Of a DNA stretch of 8,743 nucleotides, positions 1 through 5,739 are shown piece by piece. The stretch is taken from the NCBI GenBank assembly GCA_009782245.1, contig WRKK01000267.1:1-8743 (forward strand), given 5' to 3'. Within the stretch, counting starts at the first letter, position 1, and every line of letters starts with the position of its first letter. Position numbers and translations under genes: made by a program. Under the pieces are notes generated by a model. The model worked only from the letters and a program-made list of their open reading frames with translations, made no database searches and had not been told where the DNA came from. Origin of the DNA: Defluviitaleaceae bacterium. GTDB taxonomy: Bacteria; Bacillota; Clostridia; Lachnospirales; WQUN01.

Positions 1-69
1 GAGGACGGTCGCCCCTACAATATGCGTCCCCGTAGGGGCGACCGTCCTCGGTCGCCCGTTCCCCCATAA
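1..69. repeat. GC-rich palindromic intergenic repeat, copy 1
   Basis: An 18-base arm at 1-18 (starting gaggacggtcgcccc) is an exact inverted copy of 32-49, around a 13-base spacer. A third arm at 50-58 (cggtcgccc) is complementary to 37-45 (gggcgaccg), so the central arm can pair with either side. The tail, cgcccgttcccccataaat, recurs with small changes at about 3619-3636. A matching structure in the opposite orientation lies at 8684-8743. Short size, palindromy and intergenic placement resemble a MITE or REP-type element. No coding potential is seen, and no target-site duplication could be recognised. The copy may extend upstream of the window. Confidence 0.85.
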
Positions 70-91
70 ATTGTTTAATGTAATGACATTA

Positions 92-112
92 GTATTATCC
101 GCCCCTACAAAA
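92..112. repeat. Partial copy of the palindromic repeat
   Basis: The stretch gtattatccgcccctacaaa shares gcccctacaa with positions 11-20 of the first repeat copy. Its attatccgccc is the reverse complement of gggcggataat at 8628-8638, just after pgsA. It is probably a degraded fragment of the same family. It lies upstream of the ileS promoter and does not overlap it. Confidence 0.5.
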
Positions 113-175
113 CAACGCAAATTTACATTATGAGACATTTGGATAGCCATTAATTAAAAAATAACTGTTCGCCGC

Positions 176-204
176 TTGCAAATTTTTCCCAACAATGCTA
201 TAAT
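176..204 (+). promoter_or_regulatory. Sigma-A type promoter of ileS
   Basis: The -35 box TTGCAA (176-181) and -10 box TATAAT (199-204) are separated by exactly 17 bases. TGC directly before the -10 box gives an extended -10 element. Transcription would start near 211, leaving a leader of only about 43 bases before the GTG start of ileS. That is too short for the T-box riboswitch that often controls ileS in Bacillota. Confidence 0.8.
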
Positions 205-238
205 ATCCATTGATTGTTGATTAATGAAGTTGATTAAG

Positions 239-245
239 AAAGGAG
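239..245 (+). promoter_or_regulatory. Ribosome binding site that fixes the ileS start
   Basis: AAAGGAG lies 8 bases upstream of the GTG at 254. An in-frame ATG at 224 lies upstream of this site and has no comparable ribosome binding sequence, so the GTG is the better start. Confidence 0.8.
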
Positions 246-253
246 TTTTTTTA

Positions 254-3200
254 GTGCAAACAACACAAACAAAAAACCCACCCTACCAAAAAGTAGACAC
301 CAGCCACGATTTCGCCACTCGCGAAGAATCCATATTAAAATTTTGGCAAGATAACAAAATTTTTGAACGGAGCATTTCGGAAAAACCCGCAACCGCTCCA
401 ATATATACGTTTTACGACGGGCCGCCAACCGCAAACGGCAAGCCGCACATCGGGCACGTTATGACCCGCGCCGTCAAAGACGCAATCCCACGCTACAAAA
501 CCATGAAAGGTAGCAAAGTCCTACGCAAGGCGGGCTGGGACACGCACGGCTTGCCCGTTGAACTGGAAGTGGAAAAACAGCTGAAAATCAGCGGAAAGCC
601 GCAAATCGAAACCTACGGCGTGGAGCCTTTCATTCAAAAATGCAAGGAAAGCGTTTGGGGCTACGAGGGGCTTTGGAAAGAAATGAGCGAGCGCGTCGCC
701 TACTGGGCGGATATGGAAGCACCCTACGTAACCTACCAAAACGACTACATCGAATCCGTATGGTGGGCGCTCTCCGAGATTTGGAAACAAGGCTTGATTT
801 ACAAAGGGCACAGGGTTGTGCCGTACTGCCCCCGCTGCGGAACGCCGCTATCTAGCCACGAAGTATCGCAGGGCTACAAGGACGTTACCGAAATGTCCGC
901 TATAGCCAAATTTGAGGTTGACAACGCCGAAAATACCTACTTTTTAGCCTGGACAACCACGCCCTGGACGCTCCCGTCCAACGTTGGCTTGTGCGTTAAT
1001 CCCAACGAGGAGTACATTTTCGCCAAACAGGAAAACGCCACCTACATACTGGCGAAAGCCCTTGCGAATGATGTGCTTGGCGGAAAAAGCGACAACGGCG
1101 AAAATGCTGAAAATCCCGAAAATGCTGAAAATCCCGAAAATGCCCCAAATTACACCATAACAAAAACCGTCCTGGGCAAGGATTTAGTGGGAACAGCCTA
1201 CAAGCCGCTTTTGCCGTACGCACAGCCGCTGTTAAGTTCCCAAGAAAAATTTTGCACGATTGCGGCGGACACGTACGTAACGCTCACGGACGGCACGGGG
1301 ATTGTCCACCTTGCACCCGCTTTTGGCGAAGATGACGCACGGGTTTGCAAAAATTACGGCTTGCCTTTTGTCAACCCCGTGGACGAGCAGGGCTGTTTTG
1401 TTCCCGCAATTACGCCGTGGGCGGGCGTTTTCGTGAAAGATGCCGACAAACTAATATTACAACGCCTAAAGGACGACAACACGCTATTCAAGGCGTTAAA
1501 ATACGCGCATAATTATCCATTTTGCTGGCGATGCCATACGCCGCTGATTTACTACGCCCGCAACGCCTGGTTTATCCGCATGACAGCCCTGCGGGACAAG
1601 CTGCTTGCCAACAACGAGACCATAAACTGGCTGCCCGACAACATCAAAGGCGGACGGTTCGGCAACTTCCTAGAAAACGTGATTGACTGGAGTTTTAGCC
1701 GTGAACGCTACTGGGGAACGCCGCTCCCCATTTGGGAGTGCAAGAATGGGCATAAACACTGCATTGGCAGCATTGACGAATTGCGGCGGCTTGCCAAGCC
1801 CGAAACCGCCAATCCTGTCAATCTCGACAACATCGAACTGCATAAACCCTATATTGACGGGGTTATTTTGACCTGCCCCGAATGTGCCGAAGATATGCAC
1901 CGTGTGCCAGAAGTTATTGACTGCTGGTTTGATTCTGGGGCGATGCCGTTCGCACAATGGCACTATCCCTTTGAAAACAAGCAGCTTTTTGACGAAAATT
2001 TCCCCGCCGATTTTATCTCGGAGGCGATTGACCAAACGCGCGGCTGGTTTTACTCGCTGTTGGCGATTTCCACGCTGCTGTTTGACAAAGCACCGTTCAA
2101 AAACTGCATAGTTATCGGTCATGTACAGGATTCCGAGGGGCATAAGCTAAGCAAATCTTTGGGAAATTACGTTGACCCGATGGAGAGCTTGCAAAAGCAC
2201 GGGGCAGATGCCGTTAGATGGTATTTTTATACAAGTTCTGCGCCGTGGCTAAATACACGGTTTTCCGACGATGCGGTCGCCGAGGCAAGCCGAAAATTTA
2301 TGGGAACAATTTGGAACACGTACGCATTTTACGTACTTTACGCCAATATCGACAATTTCAACCCAAGCGGCTATATGCTTAATTATGCAAAACTGCCCAC
2401 GATGGACAGGTGGATTTTATCCAAGCTACACGCGCTGATAAACAAGGTTGACGAAACGCTGGCTCGCTACGAACTTACCGAGCCAACCCGTGCATTAACG
2501 GCGTTTGCGGACGATTTGAGCAACTGGTACATACGGCGGTGTCGCAATCGCTTTTGGGCGGCTGGCATGGAGCAGGACAAAATCAATGCGTACATGGTGC
2601 TGCACCACGTTTTGACTGTAATTGCGAAACTTTCCGCGCCGTTTGTGCCGTTTATGGCGGAGCAGATGTACCAAAATTTGACGACAGGCTTTTCGCCAGA
2701 AGAAACGCCCGAAAGTGTGCATTTATGCGAGTTTCCGCAAGCGGAGCAAGCATGGATAAACGCCGAATTAGAGCAATCCATGGAGCAAGTTTTGTCAACC
2801 GTGGTTTTAGGCCGTGCGGCACGAAACGCCGTAAACGTGAAAAACAGGCAACCGCTGGCAGAAATGATAATCGGCGTTTCGGAGACGGCGAAATCGGCAA
2901 TAACGGGCAACCCCGAATTTACGGAGTTTAGCGAGATTATCGCCGACGAGTTGAACATCAAAAAGCTACGATTTGTGCCGCTTAACGAGATTGAAGAGTA
3001 CACGGCGTACAAATTCAAGCCGCAGTTGCGAACTTTAGGCCCAAAATACGGGCGGCTTGTGCCAAAAATAACCGATGCACTAAACGCCGCCGCCGCCGAC
3101 AACATGAAACAGCTAAAACAGGGCATTTTGCACCTAGATGTTGACGGCACGGCTGTAGAACTGACGGAAGCGGACGTTTTAGTGGAAGTTGGCCAGCGGG

Positions 3201-3532
3201 ACGGCTTTGCGGTGCAAATGGAGCGAGACACCAGCGTAGTTTTAGACATTCGCCTTACGCCCGAGTTGATAGAAGAGGGCTATGTGCGCGAGTTAGTCAG
3301 CAAGCTACAAACCATGCGAAAAGAGGCAGGTTTTGAGATAATGGACAGAATAACGGTGGGATACAGCGAAAACGCCGTGATTTCCGCCGTATTTGCCCAA
3401 AATTTGCAAACTATTTGCAATGAGGTTTTGGCGGACGGCATCTCGCAAGGCGAAATTGCGGGGGCTTACGGCAAAGAATGGGCTATCAATGACCAGAAGT
3501 TGGGGTTGTGGGTTAAGAGAGTGGATAAATAG
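254..3532 (+). CDS. ileS: Isoleucine--tRNA ligase, long form
   Basis: This cytoplasmic class I synthetase charges tRNA-Ile with isoleucine using ATP and edits mischarged valine. With the GTG start it has 1092 residues, longer than the roughly 930-residue E. coli type and in the range of the longer type 2 (eukaryote-like) enzymes. Visible motifs, in order: PHIGH at about 64-68 (the HIGH signature); CPRC at 192-195 (metal-binding type); the editing-domain motif TTTPWT from 234; GTGIVHLAPAFGEDD from 347; CWRC at 424-427; VIDCWFDSG; and KLSKS at 631-635 (the KMSKS loop). The anticodon-binding region follows, with NWYIRRCRNRFW. The editing domain carries a tandem ENAENP insertion at 283-297. Its GC content is visibly higher than in the downstream operon. 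It has its own promoter and no T-box leader. The identification is secure; the type 2 assignment rests on length and overall pattern. Confidence 0.97.
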   Translation: MQTTQTKNPPYQKVDTSHDFATREESILKFWQDNKIFERSISEKPATAPIYTFYDGPPTANGKPHIGHVMTRAVKDAIPRYKTMKGSKVLRKAGWDTHGLPVELEVEKQLKISGKPQIETYGVEPFIQKCKESVWGYEGLWKEMSERVAYWADMEAPYVTYQNDYIESVWWALSEIWKQGLIYKGHRVVPYCPRCGTPLSSHEVSQGYKDVTEMSAIAKFEVDNAENTYFLAWTTTPWTLPSNVGLCVNPNEEYIFAKQENATYILAKALANDVLGGKSDNGENAENPENAENPENAPNYTITKTVLGKDLVGTAYKPLLPYAQPLLSSQEKFCTIAADTYVTLTDGTGIVHLAPAFGEDDARVCKNYGLPFVNPVDEQGCFVPAITPWAGVFVKDADKLILQRLKDDNTLFKALKYAHNYPFCWRCHTPLIYYARNAWFIRMTALRDKLLANNETINWLPDNIKGGRFGNFLENVIDWSFSRERYWGTPLPIWECKNGHKHCIGSIDELRRLAKPETANPVNLDNIELHKPYIDGVILTCPECAEDMHRVPEVIDCWFDSGAMPFAQWHYPFENKQLFDENFPADFISEAIDQTRGWFYSLLAISTLLFDKAPFKNCIVIGHVQDSEGHKLSKSLGNYVDPMESLQKHGADAVRWYFYTSSAPWLNTRFSDDAVAEASRKFMGTIWNTYAFYVLYANIDNFNPSGYMLNYAKLPTMDRWILSKLHALINKVDETLARYELTEPTRALTAFADDLSNWYIRRCRNRFWAAGMEQDKINAYMVLHHVLTVIAKLSAPFVPFMAEQMYQNLTTGFSPEETPESVHLCEFPQAEQAWINAELEQSMEQVLSTVVLGRAARNAVNVKNRQPLAEMIIGVSETAKSAITGNPEFTEFSEIIADELNIKKLRFVPLNEIEEYTAYKFKPQLRTLGPKYGRLVPKITDALNAAAADNMKQLKQGILHLDVDGTAVELTEADVLVEVGQRDGFAVQMERDTSVVLDIRLTPELIEEGYVRELVSKLQTMRKEAGFEIMDRITVGYSENAVISAVFAQNLQTICNEVLADGISQGEIAGAYGKEWAINDQKLGLWVKRVDK
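1100..1144 (+). repeat. In-frame 18-bp tandem repeat inside ileS
   Basis: The unit GAAAATGCTGAAAATCCC occurs twice exactly (1100-1117 and 1118-1135), followed by a half copy GAAAATGCC. It encodes ENAENP ENAENP ENA. It lies in the editing domain between the TTTPWT and GTGIVHLAPAFGEDD motifs, and the reading frame is preserved. It is probably a surface-loop insertion. Confidence 0.9.
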
Positions 3533-3582
3533 GGGTTGAAAATTTTTTACAGGCAATAGAAATATCAGAAATATCGCAAACC

Positions 3583-3636
3583 AGACGGGACGGGCGACCC
3601 TACAACAACGCCACCCGCCGCCCGTTTGCCCATAAA
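3583..3636. repeat. Palindromic intergenic repeat, short copy 2
   Basis: It begins gacgggacgggcgaccctac, close to the sequence gacggacgggcgacc at 8683-8697. It ends cgcccgtttgcccataaat, close to 51-69 of copy 1. The arms acgggcg (3590-3596) and cgcccgt (3619-3625) are inverted, with a 22-base interior. The long central hairpin of the other copies is missing, so this looks like an internal deletion derivative. It sits just after ileS and could fold in the transcript. There is no T-tract, so I do not call it a terminator. Nothing else was recognised in the gap 3533-3679. Confidence 0.65.
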
Positions 3637-3679
3637 TAAAATTGTCCACATGACATGGCAAAAATTCCCAAAAAAAAAT

Positions 3680-3708
3680 TTGCCACCCCGCAAAATTTCT
3701 GCTATAAT
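3680..3708 (+). promoter_or_regulatory. Sigma-A type promoter of the YjfB-like gene
   Basis: TTGCCA (3680-3685) and TATAAT (3703-3708) are separated by 17 bases. TGC before the -10 box gives an extended -10. An A-tract lies directly upstream of the -35 box. The local sequence TGCTATAATA followed by ATCCAT is nearly the same as at the ileS promoter. The ribosome binding site TGGAGG (3745-3750) lies 7 bases before the start codon. Confidence 0.8.
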
Positions 3709-3757
3709 AAATCCATAACACAACAAATAATCAAAAATAACCAATGGAGGTACTATC

Positions 3758-3946
3758 ATGGATATGGGATTAGTCAGCCTAGCCACGCAAATGAGCCACG
3801 CAAACACAATGCGGGAAGTCGGCGTTGGCATGGTGGGCAAAGCACTCGACCAAATGGAACTATTAGGCGAGCAGCTTGCTATGATGATCGATGCAACAAA
3901 TATAAGCGTTCCAACGGACGGCAGCACAATAGATATAAGAATATAA
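3758..3946 (+). CDS. YjfB-family putative motility protein
   Basis: This small soluble protein of 62 residues resembles the YjfB family (putative motility protein) found in flagellated Bacillota; its molecular role is not established. The pattern fits the family: a start MDMGLVSLATQMSHAN, a predicted amphipathic helix with VGVGMVGKALDQME at about 21-34, and the typical tail SVP...DGSTIDIRI. There is no signal peptide or membrane segment. TGGAGG is 7 bases upstream of the ATG. The gene is monocistronic, with its own promoter and a terminator directly after it. Neither neighbour is a flagellar gene, so the context adds nothing about function. The family call is from memory of the sequence pattern; the motility role is only the family's label. 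Confidence 0.8.
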   Translation: MDMGLVSLATQMSHANTMREVGVGMVGKALDQMELLGEQLAMMIDATNISVPTDGSTIDIRI

Positions 3947-3962
3947 TCAGCAAATAAACCCA

Positions 3963-3995
3963 AACAGGCGGAGGTTAGCTGTCCACCTGTTTTTT
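3963..3995 (+). terminator. Rho-independent terminator after the YjfB-like gene
   Basis: The arms aacaggcgga (3963-3972) and tccacctgtt (3982-3991) form a 10-bp stem with one C-A mismatch and a 9-base loop. The T-tract runs to 3995 and continues as GTTTTT. It lies 16 bases after the stop codon. Confidence 0.85.
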
Positions 3996-4044
3996 GTTTT
4001 TACACCAATCCAAATGTTACAAAAAAATTATTTTTTTGCAACCC

Positions 4045-4073
4045 TTGACAAAAAAAATTTTTAGCAGTATAAT
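4045..4073 (+). promoter_or_regulatory. Perfect-consensus sigma-A promoter of the HPr-like gene
   Basis: TTGACA (4045-4050) and TATAAT (4068-4073) match both consensus hexamers exactly, with the optimal 17-base spacer. A run of A and T tracts at 4020-4037 lies just upstream and could act as an UP element. High, constitutive expression is inferred. No operator-like dyad was seen over the promoter. Confidence 0.9.
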
Positions 4074-4105
4074 AATCTAAACAACTGAAAAACATTGTAT
4101 TAAGT

Positions 4106-4115
4106 GAGGAAGGAG
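4106..4115 (+). promoter_or_regulatory. Ribosome binding site that fixes the HPr-like start
   Basis: GAGGAAGGAG ends on the first base of an in-frame GTG at 4115, so that codon cannot be the start. The next GTG, at 4124, is 8 bases downstream and fits. Confidence 0.75.
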
Positions 4116-4123
4116 TGTGCTTT

Positions 4124-4357
4124 GTGAAATCAATTAAAGTGTATTTGGATACTATAGACAAGGTGAAAGGTTTTGTAAATGTAGTTTCTGTCTGTGATGG
4201 AGACTTTGACTTGTCTTCTGGTAGGTATGTAGTAGATGCTAAGTCCATTATGGGTATTTTTAGCTTGGATTTAAGTAAAACTTTAACCCTGAACATTCAC
4301 GATAACGAAGTGGCAGATCGTATATTGCCCCAACTTAAGGCTTACGAAGTTCAGTAG
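4124..4357 (+). CDS. HPr-like phosphocarrier-fold protein lacking the active-site histidine
   Basis: This is a 77-residue cytoplasmic protein of the HPr (PtsH) fold. HPr normally passes phosphate from enzyme I to sugar-specific enzyme II on a histidine in a GxHARP motif. Here the matching N-terminal region reads LDTIDKVKGFV and holds no histidine. The regulatory loop is intact: DAKSIMGIFSLDLSK at 38-52, whose serine at 41 corresponds to Ser46, the site modified by HPr kinase. The protein should therefore be unable to act in sugar phosphotransfer. A regulatory role like that of Crh in Bacillus is possible but not shown. The GTG at 4124 is chosen by the ribosome binding site. The gene has its own perfect-consensus promoter. 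By hand count its coding strand has more G than C (about 54 to 31) and many T-ending codons, unlike the neighbours. Confidence 0.85.
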   Translation: MKSIKVYLDTIDKVKGFVNVVSVCDGDFDLSSGRYVVDAKSIMGIFSLDLSKTLTLNIHDNEVADRILPQLKAYEVQ

Positions 4358-4363
4358 GTGTAA

Positions 4364-4400
4364 CTTGATTTTGGTTTGATTGGCTTGATTGGCTTGATTG
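4364..4400 (+). repeat. Noncoding short tandem repeat, 9-bp unit
   Basis: About three consecutive units of (T/C)TTGATTGG run from 4375 to about 4400, preceded by a looser copy CTTGATTTTGG at 4364. The array lies in the 3' untranslated region of the HPr-like gene, starting 7 bases after the stop codon. Confidence 0.75.
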
Positions 4401-4412
4401 CAACATGGTTTT

Positions 4413-4480
4413 AGTAATAAAATAGTAATGAAACAGTAATAAAACAGCAATAAAACAGTAATAACGGTAGTAAAACAGCA
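4413..4480 (+). repeat. Noncoding 11-bp tandem repeat array
   Basis: Successive units AGTAATAAAAT, AGTAATGAAAC, AGTAATAAAAC and AGCAATAAAAC are followed by two imperfect copies reaching 4480. The array lies between the HPr-like gene and its terminator. No coding or regulatory role is evident. Confidence 0.8.
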
Positions 4481-4512
4481 AAGCCTGCCAATTTTTGGTG
4501 GGCTTATTTTTT
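4481..4512 (+). terminator. Rho-independent terminator after the HPr-like gene
   Basis: AAGCCTGCCA (4481-4490) pairs with TGGTGGGCTT (4496-4505), forming a 10-bp stem with two G-T wobbles and a 5-base loop. ATTTTTT follows. It lies about 120 bases after the stop codon, beyond the tandem arrays, and ends about 16 bases before the next promoter. Confidence 0.88.
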
Positions 4513-4527
4513 GCTAAAAAATAAAAC

Positions 4528-4556
4528 TTGATTTATTTGCAAATTTTTTTTATAAT
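4528..4556 (+). promoter_or_regulatory. Sigma-A type promoter of the ftsK-like/folD/rimO/pgsA unit
   Basis: TTGATT (4528-4533) and TATAAT (4551-4556) are separated by 17 bases; the spacer is very T-rich. No terminator is visible between here and the end of pgsA, so this promoter could drive all four genes. Confidence 0.75.
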
Positions 4557-4612
4557 CTTTATGCAGATAGTTTTATTTAATTTTAATGATGTTAATACGA
4601 AAGGGCAAAATT

Positions 4613-5650
4613 ATGGCGGATATTCCAAAAAACAGAAATAAAAATACCGAAGATAAATTTAACTACTATGTTTGTGGTGGTATCGGTATTTTTTTGGGCT
4701 TAACTACCTACATTGACGGTTTTTTAGGCTTTTTAGGCGGGTTTTTTTCTGGGATATTATTAGGACTGTTTGGTGTAGCAGGCTATTTTATTCCCGTTAT
4801 GCTGATTGTTATTGCAGGCGTAAATATTTTTTTTGATATTGTAATAGCCAGCAAATTGTTTATTGCTAAATTTATAGCACTAATGCTGATTTTTATTGCG
4901 TTTGCCCATATTTTTGCCGTGCAAAACCAAGAAGATGTTGATTTTTGGCCTAACTTGCAAATGTTATACTCGCAGGGCGGCGCGGACAACGGTGGGCTTA
5001 TCGGTGGGCTTATTGGTAACTTGCTGCGCAACATTGTCGGCGAAACCGTGGCTATTGTTCTGCTTGTGATTGCCGCTATTGCTGTGCTTGTGCTAATATC
5101 GTTGCCCATTATTATTAAATTTTGGCCAAATTTTTCCGATAATGCCAACGATTTATTTGACGATGACGAAGACGACATTAATGACGTTAATGACGAAAAC
5201 CCCGAATATACCAAGCCGCCAAGCCGTTTTCCTAGCCCTGTAAATTATGAAAGCCATGAACCTAAAAAGCCCACCAAAAAACCAACAAAAACTTCGCCAG
5301 CCGCCAAAAGCCCAAAACAACAACCTGCACAACGTATACAAATACACCAACCAACCAGCCAACCGCGCAAACACAGCGTTATCAACATAAACGAAGAATC
5401 CAAACGGCAAGATGGCAAAATTTTATTGTTCCACGAAGAAATGAAACCAATTGTTGACAAACCGCCCACAAAAAAGCCAAAAGAACCGAAAGAACTTGAA
5501 AAAATATCCCCCATAAAAGATTTAGCAACTGCCGAGGATAGAATGAAAAAAATATTGAATAGTCCAAAAAACGCCAGAAGAAAAACGGACGGTGTAAAAA
5601 TTCACGCAAACCAAGCAAATGCAGAACAACCAGAAAAATTAGAAGATTAA
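4613..5650 (+). CDS. FtsK/SpoIIIE-type N-terminal membrane domain protein without motor
   Basis: The protein has 345 residues. The N-terminal part (about 17-171) is strongly hydrophobic, with about four membrane segments (roughly 22-45, 46-72, 82-103 and 144-170). A glycine-rich motif GGLIGGLIGNLLRNIVGE at 127-144 is typical of the 4TM domain of FtsK/SpoIIIE DNA translocases. An acidic stretch (182-196) and a long Pro/Lys/Gln-rich linker (about 200-300) follow. The chain then ends. There is no RecA-like ATPase, no Walker A and no winged-helix gamma domain, and folD begins 89 bases later. FtsK proteins usually have about 750 or more residues. The start chosen is the ATG at 4613, preceded by GAAAGGG; in-frame ATGs at 4586 and 4589 lack a clear site. 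The place next to rimO and pgsA is where ftsK commonly lies in Clostridia. It may be a truncated or split FtsK, or a membrane anchor of another kind. The domain assignment is by pattern only. Confidence 0.7.
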   Translation: MADIPKNRNKNTEDKFNYYVCGGIGIFLGLTTYIDGFLGFLGGFFSGILLGLFGVAGYFIPVMLIVIAGVNIFFDIVIASKLFIAKFIALMLIFIAFAHIFAVQNQEDVDFWPNLQMLYSQGGADNGGLIGGLIGNLLRNIVGETVAIVLLVIAAIAVLVLISLPIIIKFWPNFSDNANDLFDDDEDDINDVNDENPEYTKPPSRFPSPVNYESHEPKKPTKKPTKTSPAAKSPKQQPAQRIQIHQPTSQPRKHSVININEESKRQDGKILLFHEEMKPIVDKPPTKKPKEPKELEKISPIKDLATAEDRMKKILNSPKNARRKTDGVKIHANQANAEQPEKLED

Positions 5651-5724
5651 AAAGATGCTCAAACAACTTGAAAAAATTAGCCTGTACGCCCGAACGGCAA
5701 CGGGTCAAATAGCCACACGGTTTT

Positions 5725-5732
5725 GAAGGAGG
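5725..5732 (+). promoter_or_regulatory. Strong ribosome binding site of folD
   Basis: GAAGGAGG lies 7 bases before the ATG at 5740. It overlaps the stop codon (5724-5726) of a possible 23-codon reading frame starting at ATG 5655, which would allow translational coupling if that frame is used. Confidence 0.8.
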
Positions 5733-5739
5733 TAAAATT

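Noticed and set aside
1..69. CRISPR array
   Set aside because: The repeats are palindromic and few, with no regular direct repeat-spacer pattern and no cas genes.
224..253. ATG at 224 as the start of ileS
   Set aside because: It would place the strong AAAGGAG site inside the gene and add ten unusual residues. The GTG at 254 is correctly spaced from that site.
2467..3249. 260-codon open frame on the minus strand inside ileS
   Set aside because: It is antisense to a clear ileS and its translation is Ser/Thr/Cys-rich with no recognisable domain. It is a shadow of the coding strand.
3583..3636. Rho-independent terminator of ileS
   Set aside because: The repeat can fold, but the stem is short with a 22-base interior and no T-tract follows. 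No other terminator was found after ileS.
3655..3957. 100-codon plus-strand frame overlapping the YjfB-like gene
   Set aside because: It starts upstream of the mapped promoter, has no ribosome binding site, and its translation is Asn/Lys/Arg-rich and unfamiliar. The other frame has the ribosome binding site and the family match.
3963..4123. Riboswitch upstream of the HPr-like gene
   Set aside because: The hairpin belongs to the upstream gene's terminator. The leader from the promoter at 4045-4073 is only about 45 bases with no recognisable aptamer.
4586..5650. Frameshifted full-length ftsK
   Set aside because: No motor motifs (Walker A or the gamma domain) appear in any plus-strand frame before or after the stop, and folD follows within 89 bases. 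A simple frameshift cannot explain the missing domain.
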